This document shows positions 60,635 through 64,000 of a stretch of DNA of 64,000 nt, piece after piece. The first letter of the stretch is position 1; each line of letters begins with the position of its first letter. Origin of the DNA: Arthrobacter sp. V1I7 (lineage in GTDB: Bacteria; Actinomycetota; Actinomycetes; Actinomycetales; Micrococcaceae); the NCBI RefSeq assembly GCF_030817015.1, contig NZ_JAUSYS010000001.1, positions 3,782,001 to 3,846,000 of the forward strand. The letters run 5' to 3'. The position numbers were made by a program, and so were the translations under genes. The notes under the pieces were generated by a model. It did no database searches. It was not told the origin of the DNA and saw nothing but the letters and a program-made list of their open reading frames with translations.

Positions 60635-60876
60635 TCCGGCCACCCCCCTGAAACGATGAGATGCTTCAAGCGTAGAAGCGCAGACGCCCGGAATCGAGGG
60701 CCGGACGGACTTCGGCGCCGAACCGTTAGCGGCGCCGCCCGGGGTCACCGGTCCGTGATCTGGAGCGCGTTCCTCACGCGTGATACGGCAGAGCGCCGGT
60801 CCCAGCCCGGGTACCGGCGCTCTGCTGAGTCACAAGCTGTTGAACTAGTAATGGGGCGTTGCGCGGTGGAGAGCCC

Positions 60877-61182
60877 CTAGCCTTCGCAGTCGCGGCAGTA
60901 TTTCAGGCCGTCCTTTTCCTTGGCCACCTGGGACCGGTGACGGACCAGGAAGCAGGAGGAGCAGGTGAATTCGTCTGACTGCTCCGGGACAACGATGACG
61001 GTCAGCTCTTCGCCGGACAGATCAGCGCCGGGAAGATCGATACCTTCGGCCGTGTCGGTCTCGTCGACATCAATCACCGCGGTCTGGGCGCCACCGCCGC
61101 GCGACGCCTGAAGGGCCTCCAGCGATTCGGCTCGAGATTCTTCGTCTGTCTTGTTGCGGGGGGCATCGTAATCGGTAGCCAT
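60877..61182 (-). CDS. DUF4193 zinc-ribbon-like protein
   Basis: A 101-residue acidic protein: MATDYDAPRNKTDEESRAES at the N-terminus, a Leu-Glu-Ala-Leu helix, and a C-terminal zinc-ribbon-like C-S-S-C and C-R-D-C (EFTCSSCFLVRHRSQ, KYCRDC). It is a conserved actinobacterial family of unknown function; in other genomes its gene is often near sigma or dUTPase loci. I chose the ATG at 61182 because MATDYDAP is the family start. Similar proteins have been proposed to bind RNA polymerase, but I cannot test that here. Confidence 0.9.
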   Translation of the reverse strand: MATDYDAPRNKTDEESRAESLEALQASRGGGAQTAVIDVDETDTAEGIDLPGADLSGEELTVIVVPEQSDEFTCSSCFLVRHRSQVAKEKDGLKYCRDCEG

Positions 61183-61425
61183 AGCGGGATTCACTTTCGT
61201 TGCTGCGCAGCGCCATTCCAGGCACCTCAGTGAAGCAGTTTAGGTCAAAATGCCCGGACTTGAAGAATAGTGTGTTCAACCCGACATCGGCGTCCCGCGG
61301 CCCGTCCCGGAGCCCTTCCCGCCGCCACGTTTGAGCACGCCGGTAGCGATCCCACGGCCCACGTCCTAGCCTTGAAGGACCCTGTTCAGGACCGTTGCGG
61401 ACCGGACCCAAAGGAGGCTCCTTCA

Positions 61426-61773
61426 ATGGCTGCGAAACTCAACAAGAAATCGCTGGAACACGCCAAGAAGCTGATCAAGGAGGGACACGTCCACCGGGAT
61501 GAACGCGACGACTGGAGCGAGCACGCGCCGTCGACCGAGCAGGAAAACAAATTCATCGACAAGCACGGTTTCGATGAATTCACCCGCTGGCACTTAGGCC
61601 TGGACCGCGAGGCGTCCGAGGGAACGAAAGGCAGCGTGAGCTTCCCCTTCGGAGACTTCACGAAGATCCACCGCTGCGCGGTCATCTCCCTGGAAAGCCG
61701 GGCAGCACAGTACGGTCATGACGATATCGCCAAGGCGGCAAAGGACCTCCTGGAGCGGATCGACGCCGAGTAG
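61426..61773 (+). CDS. Conserved small protein, DUF5661-like
   Basis: A 115-residue charged protein: AAKLNKKSLEHAKKLIKEGH, then ERDDWSEHAPSTEQENKFID, FDEFTRWHLGLD and a C-terminal helix KAAKDLLERIDAE. The F-P-x-G-D-F-x-K-I-H-R-C-A-V segment is conserved in similar hypothetical proteins. AAAGGAGG lies about ten bases before the ATG. Function unknown; divergent from the DUF4193 gene, with 243 bases between them that hold promoters only. Confidence 0.8.
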   Translation: MAAKLNKKSLEHAKKLIKEGHVHRDERDDWSEHAPSTEQENKFIDKHGFDEFTRWHLGLDREASEGTKGSVSFPFGDFTKIHRCAVISLESRAAQYGHDDIAKAAKDLLERIDAE

Positions 61774-61799
61774 AGGGCGCCGGGCGGGCCGGCCGCCGA

Positions 61800-62288
61800 C
61801 TACGCCACGGGCCAGACGACGAGTGTCTTCCACTGTGAGGAGTCCGGCTCCCTCCCCGGATCGCTGAGGTAGTACTCCCACATCTCCTCCGCGGGTGCGA
61901 CAGCCTCGGCTGCCATCCGCGCCATGAGCGCCTGATAGGTTTTCTCGAGGTTCTCGTACGGTCCGATGTGCATGGCCTCGTACGCTTCCCCGGCAGGGAG
62001 CGACCCGGCCGTCACGCCGCCCTCGCCCGGTCCCGGGAAGGGCGCGGCCAGCGGAAAGCCGGCCTCGACGTCGACGACGTCGCTGGGCACCCCCCGGTAC
62101 AGCGCGAACGGCGGTCCGGCCAGCTGGACATGCTGCTGCTGCACCGCGCCCACGACGGCACCGTACGCGCGGCCGAAGAATTCACGGAGACCGGTCACCG
62201 GCACCCTTTCACGCACGACGGCGGTCGGCTGCTCGTGGAGTTGGGCGGACGTAATCTCCGGCGTCTTTTCCGGATTCGCTTCAGTCAT
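61800..62288 (-). CDS. GyrI-like / AraC effector-binding domain protein
   Basis: A 162-residue single-domain protein. V-V-R-E-R-V-P-V-T-G-L opens the fold, V-V-D-V-E-A-G-F-P-L is the central strand, and E-A-Y-E-A-M-H-I-G-P-Y-E-N-L followed by W-E-Y-Y-L-S-D-P completes the GyrI-like small-molecule-binding domain. The glutamate in M-W-E-Y is the usual ligand contact. There is no DNA-binding part, so it is likely a drug- or metabolite-binding or hydrolysing protein. Convergent with the preceding gene. Confidence 0.85.
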   Translation of the reverse strand: MTEANPEKTPEITSAQLHEQPTAVVRERVPVTGLREFFGRAYGAVVGAVQQQHVQLAGPPFALYRGVPSDVVDVEAGFPLAAPFPGPGEGGVTAGSLPAGEAYEAMHIGPYENLEKTYQALMARMAAEAVAPAEEMWEYYLSDPGREPDSSQWKTLVVWPVA

Positions 62289-62401
62289 ATGCCCAGCCTC
62301 CGTCCGCCCACTTTCCCGGTCTAGGGCCTAACGTCCCACCGGATTCACCGGTCCCGCGCCCGGTTCCCGGGTGGCATCTTCAACTGGCGCCGGCCGTCAC
62401 G

Positions 62402-62420
62402 AAATGAACTTTATTCATTT
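62402..62420. promoter_or_regulatory. Operator copy 1 before the agmatine genes
   Basis: AAATGAA, five bases, TTCATTT: a perfect 7-5-7 inverted repeat ending five bases before the -35 of the putative promoter. The form suits a TetR-family repressor, which is not encoded in the window. Confidence 0.75.
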
Positions 62421-62425
62421 AGGTC

Positions 62426-62454
62426 TTGCCCTACCGACGTCGGCCCCCGATACT
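62426..62454 (+). promoter_or_regulatory. Possible promoter of the agmatine-utilisation operon
   Basis: TTGCCC (62426-62431), 17 bases, GATACT (62449-62454). It is flanked on both sides by copies of the same operator, which supports it being the regulated promoter. Confidence 0.55.
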
Positions 62455-62473
62455 AAATGAACGTCATTCATTT
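62455..62473. promoter_or_regulatory. Operator copy 2 before the agmatine genes
   Basis: AAATGAA, five bases, TTCATTT, starting right after the -10. It has the same arms as copy 1, with centres 53 bases apart (about five helical turns), which would allow looping or cooperative binding. Confidence 0.75.
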
Positions 62474-62502
62474 CGTGACGCCCATCTCACTGGAGTAAGT
62501 AC

Positions 62503-63537
62503 ATGATCGAAATCACCTGCCTGAACGCCCCCACTTCCCCGGCGCGGACCACGCCGTCGAGCCGCGCGGCCCTCCGGGTCGGTGTGGTCCAGCACCGCTG
62601 GCACGCCGACGTCGCCGCTCTCCGCGCCGAACTCGACGAGGGCATCGAGCGCGCAGCCCGGCTGGGAGCCACCGTTGTCTTCCTTCCCGAGCTCACGCTC
62701 TCCCGCTATCCGGCGGATAGGCTGCCCGAAAACGACACCTCACGGCCCGGAGCTGTACGTGCCCGCCCGTCGGACCTGGCGGAGGACCTGCTGACCGGGC
62801 CCACGTTCCGGTTCGCCGCCGAGGCTGCCCGCCGGCACGGGGTCTGCGTCCACGCCTCGCTGTACCAGCGGGCGGACAACCCGGACGGCACGGATGACGG
62901 TCTCGGACTGAACACGGCAATCCTGGTGTCCCCGGCAGGCGAACTGCTGGCCCGCACCCACAAGCTGCATATCCCGGTCACGGCCGGCTATTACGAGGAC
63001 AAGTTCTTCCGCCCCGGCCCGGCCTCGACGGACGCCTACGAAGTCCATGCCCCGGCCGAACTCGGCGGCGCCCGGCTGGGCATGCCCACCTGCTGGGACG
63101 AATGGTTTCCGGAAGTCGCCCGTCTCTATTCCCTCGGCGGGGCCGAAATCCTGGTCTACCCCACCGCCATCGGCTCCGAACCGGACCACCCGGACTTCGA
63201 CACCCAGCCGCTCTGGCAGCAGGTCATTGTCGGCAACGGCATCGCCAACGGCCTCTTCATGGTCGCGCCCAACCGCTGGGGGAACGAGGGGACGCTGAAC
63301 TTCTACGGCTCGTCGTTCATTTCCGATCCGTATGGCCGGATCCTCGCCCAGGCGCCGCGGGACGAGTCCGCCGTCCTCGTCGCCGACCTGGACCTCGACC
63401 AGCGCCGGGACTGGCTGACGCTCTTCCCGTTCCTGGCCACCCGGCGTCCGGACACCTATGCCCGGCTGAGCGATCCCGTGCGCCCGGAAGCGCCGTTCGG
63501 CGGCGAGGCGCCCCTGTATCTCGAGGTGACCGCATGA
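62503..63537 (+). CDS. aguB: Nitrilase-family hydrolase, probable N-carbamoylputrescine amidase
   Basis: A 344-residue carbon-nitrogen hydrolase with the Glu-Lys-Cys triad: E63 (FLPELTLSRYP), K154 (RTHKLHIP) and C197 (MPTCWDEWFPE). The C-W-D-x-W-F-P-E sequence is typical of AguB, which splits N-carbamoylputrescine to putrescine, CO2 and ammonia. About 25 N-terminal residues precede the fold and extend it beyond the usual 290-300. The ATG at 62503 follows GGAG by about eight bases. It overlaps the agmatine deiminase gene (ATGA), which supports the assignment. Control is probably by the twin operators upstream. Confidence 0.9.
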   Translation: MIEITCLNAPTSPARTTPSSRAALRVGVVQHRWHADVAALRAELDEGIERAARLGATVVFLPELTLSRYPADRLPENDTSRPGAVRARPSDLAEDLLTGPTFRFAAEAARRHGVCVHASLYQRADNPDGTDDGLGLNTAILVSPAGELLARTHKLHIPVTAGYYEDKFFRPGPASTDAYEVHAPAELGGARLGMPTCWDEWFPEVARLYSLGGAEILVYPTAIGSEPDHPDFDTQPLWQQVIVGNGIANGLFMVAPNRWGNEGTLNFYGSSFISDPYGRILAQAPRDESAVLVADLDLDQRRDWLTLFPFLATRRPDTYARLSDPVRPEAPFGGEAPLYLEVTA

Positions 63538-64000
63538 GCAACTGGTACATGCCCGCAGAGACCGCCCCGCAGGAGCGGATCTGGATGGCTTTCCCCACCG
63601 GCGGGTACACGCTCGGCGACTCCGCCGAGGAAGCCCACGCCGCCCGGTCCGTCTGGGCCGCCGTCGCCAACGCCGTCGTCGACTTCGAGCCGGTCACCGT
63701 TGTTATCAGCCCCGACGACGTCGACACTGCCGCGCGCTATCTCCGGCCCGGCGTCGAGGTGCTCACCGCGGAGCTCAACGATGCCTGGATGCGCGACATC
63801 GGCCCCAGCTTCGTGCTGGACGGCAACGGAAACCTTGGTGCCGTGGACTGGGTGTTCAACGGCTGGGGCGCCCAGGAGTGGGCCTCCTGGGACAAGGACT
63901 CCCGGATCGCCGCGGAGGTCGCCGGCCGCTCGCAGGCCACGCATATTCCGTCCCCGCTCGTCAACGAGGGCGGCGGCATCCAGGTCGACGGAGAAGGCAC
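63534..64000 (+). CDS. aguA: Agmatine deiminase, N-terminal part (runs off the window)
   Basis: The first 155 residues of a peptidyl-arginine-deiminase-family enzyme: MPAETAPQERIWMAFPTGGY, V-V-I-S-P-D-D, then ELNDAWMRDIGPSFVLDGNG with the conserved W-M-R-D-I-G-P, and N-G-W-G and N-E-G-G-G-I-Q-V-D near the edge. It converts agmatine to N-carbamoylputrescine and ammonia, feeding the amidase encoded just before it. The catalytic Cys near the C-terminus lies outside the window. Confidence 0.93.
   Translation, partial: MSNWYMPAETAPQERIWMAFPTGGYTLGDSAEEAHAARSVWAAVANAVVDFEPVTVVISPDDVDTAARYLRPGVEVLTAELNDAWMRDIGPSFVLDGNGNLGAVDWVFNGWGAQEWASWDKDSRIAAEVAGRSQATHIPSPLVNEGGGIQVDGEG

Overview
The window is high-GC actinobacterial DNA, most like a motile member of the Micrococcaceae (Arthrobacter or Pseudarthrobacter type). 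The pointers are an XPB-type helicase, a DUF3263/LytR_C pair, a DUF4193 protein, a DUF222/HNH (13E12-type) gene, a solitary GroEL with a Gly-Gly-Met tail under CIRCE control, and many GTG starts and 1- or 4-base overlaps between genes. I see no rRNA, tRNA, CRISPR array, complete insertion sequence or integrase.

Layout. 1-4660: end of a helicase-associated protein, XPB-like helicase, a two-component system and an orphan WXG100 protein. 4721-12578: RNase HI fused to a SnoaL-like domain, groL behind tandem CIRCE elements, a solute-binding lipoprotein next to a cold-shock gene, LytR_C and DUF3263 proteins, uracil-DNA glycosylase and a siderophore-interacting flavoprotein. 12609-15655: a ThrE-type exporter, a FemX-type aminoacyltransferase and a tspO remnant. 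15660-22350: the glycine cleavage operon gcvP-gcvT-gcvH-(glyA remnant)-sdaA behind a tandem glycine riboswitch; it turns glycine into C1 units and serine into pyruvate. 22567-25910: a 62-bp tandem repeat, a TetR/MFS efflux pair around a perfect palindrome, and a Dps protein.

26050-60013 is an almost complete flagellar locus. A FliA-type sigma gene sits at the left edge. A long leftward block runs flgB-flgC-fliE-fliF-fliG-fliH-fliI-fliJ-(NlpC/P60 peptidase)-fliK-flgD-flgE. About 3.5 kb of foreign or decayed DNA follows (DUF222/HNH gene, monooxygenase-like gene, AAA+ fragment), and then flbD-motA-motB-fliM-fliN-fliO-fliP-fliQ-fliR-flhB-flhA-(flhF-like)-csrA. On the right are fliD-fliS-(fliT-like), fliC, and the rightward operon flgN-flgK-flgL-fliW. 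No chemotaxis genes are visible, and FliM lacks the usual N-terminal CheY-binding peptide.

The most interesting signal is regulatory. Five matches to one spaced motif, T(A/T)AC-N15-G(C/G)CGA(T/C)A(A/G), lie upstream of flgB, flbD, fliM, fliC and flgN-flgK-flgL-fliW. They look like the binding sites of the FliA sigma factor encoded here. Just downstream of the flgB and fliC promoters the predicted mRNA begins with small hairpins showing ACGGA in the loop, the classic shape of a CsrA site. csrA lies at the left end of the flagellar locus and the gene for its antagonist FliW at the right end. Together these suggest a complete CsrA-FliW-flagellin feedback circuit, apparently extended to the rod/basal-body operon, in a phylum where CsrA is uncommon.

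60089-64000: a secreted AMIN-like protein, DUF4193 and small hypothetical proteins, a GyrI-like protein, and the start of an agmatine-to-putrescine operon (carbamoylputrescine amidase, agmatine deiminase) with twin operators.
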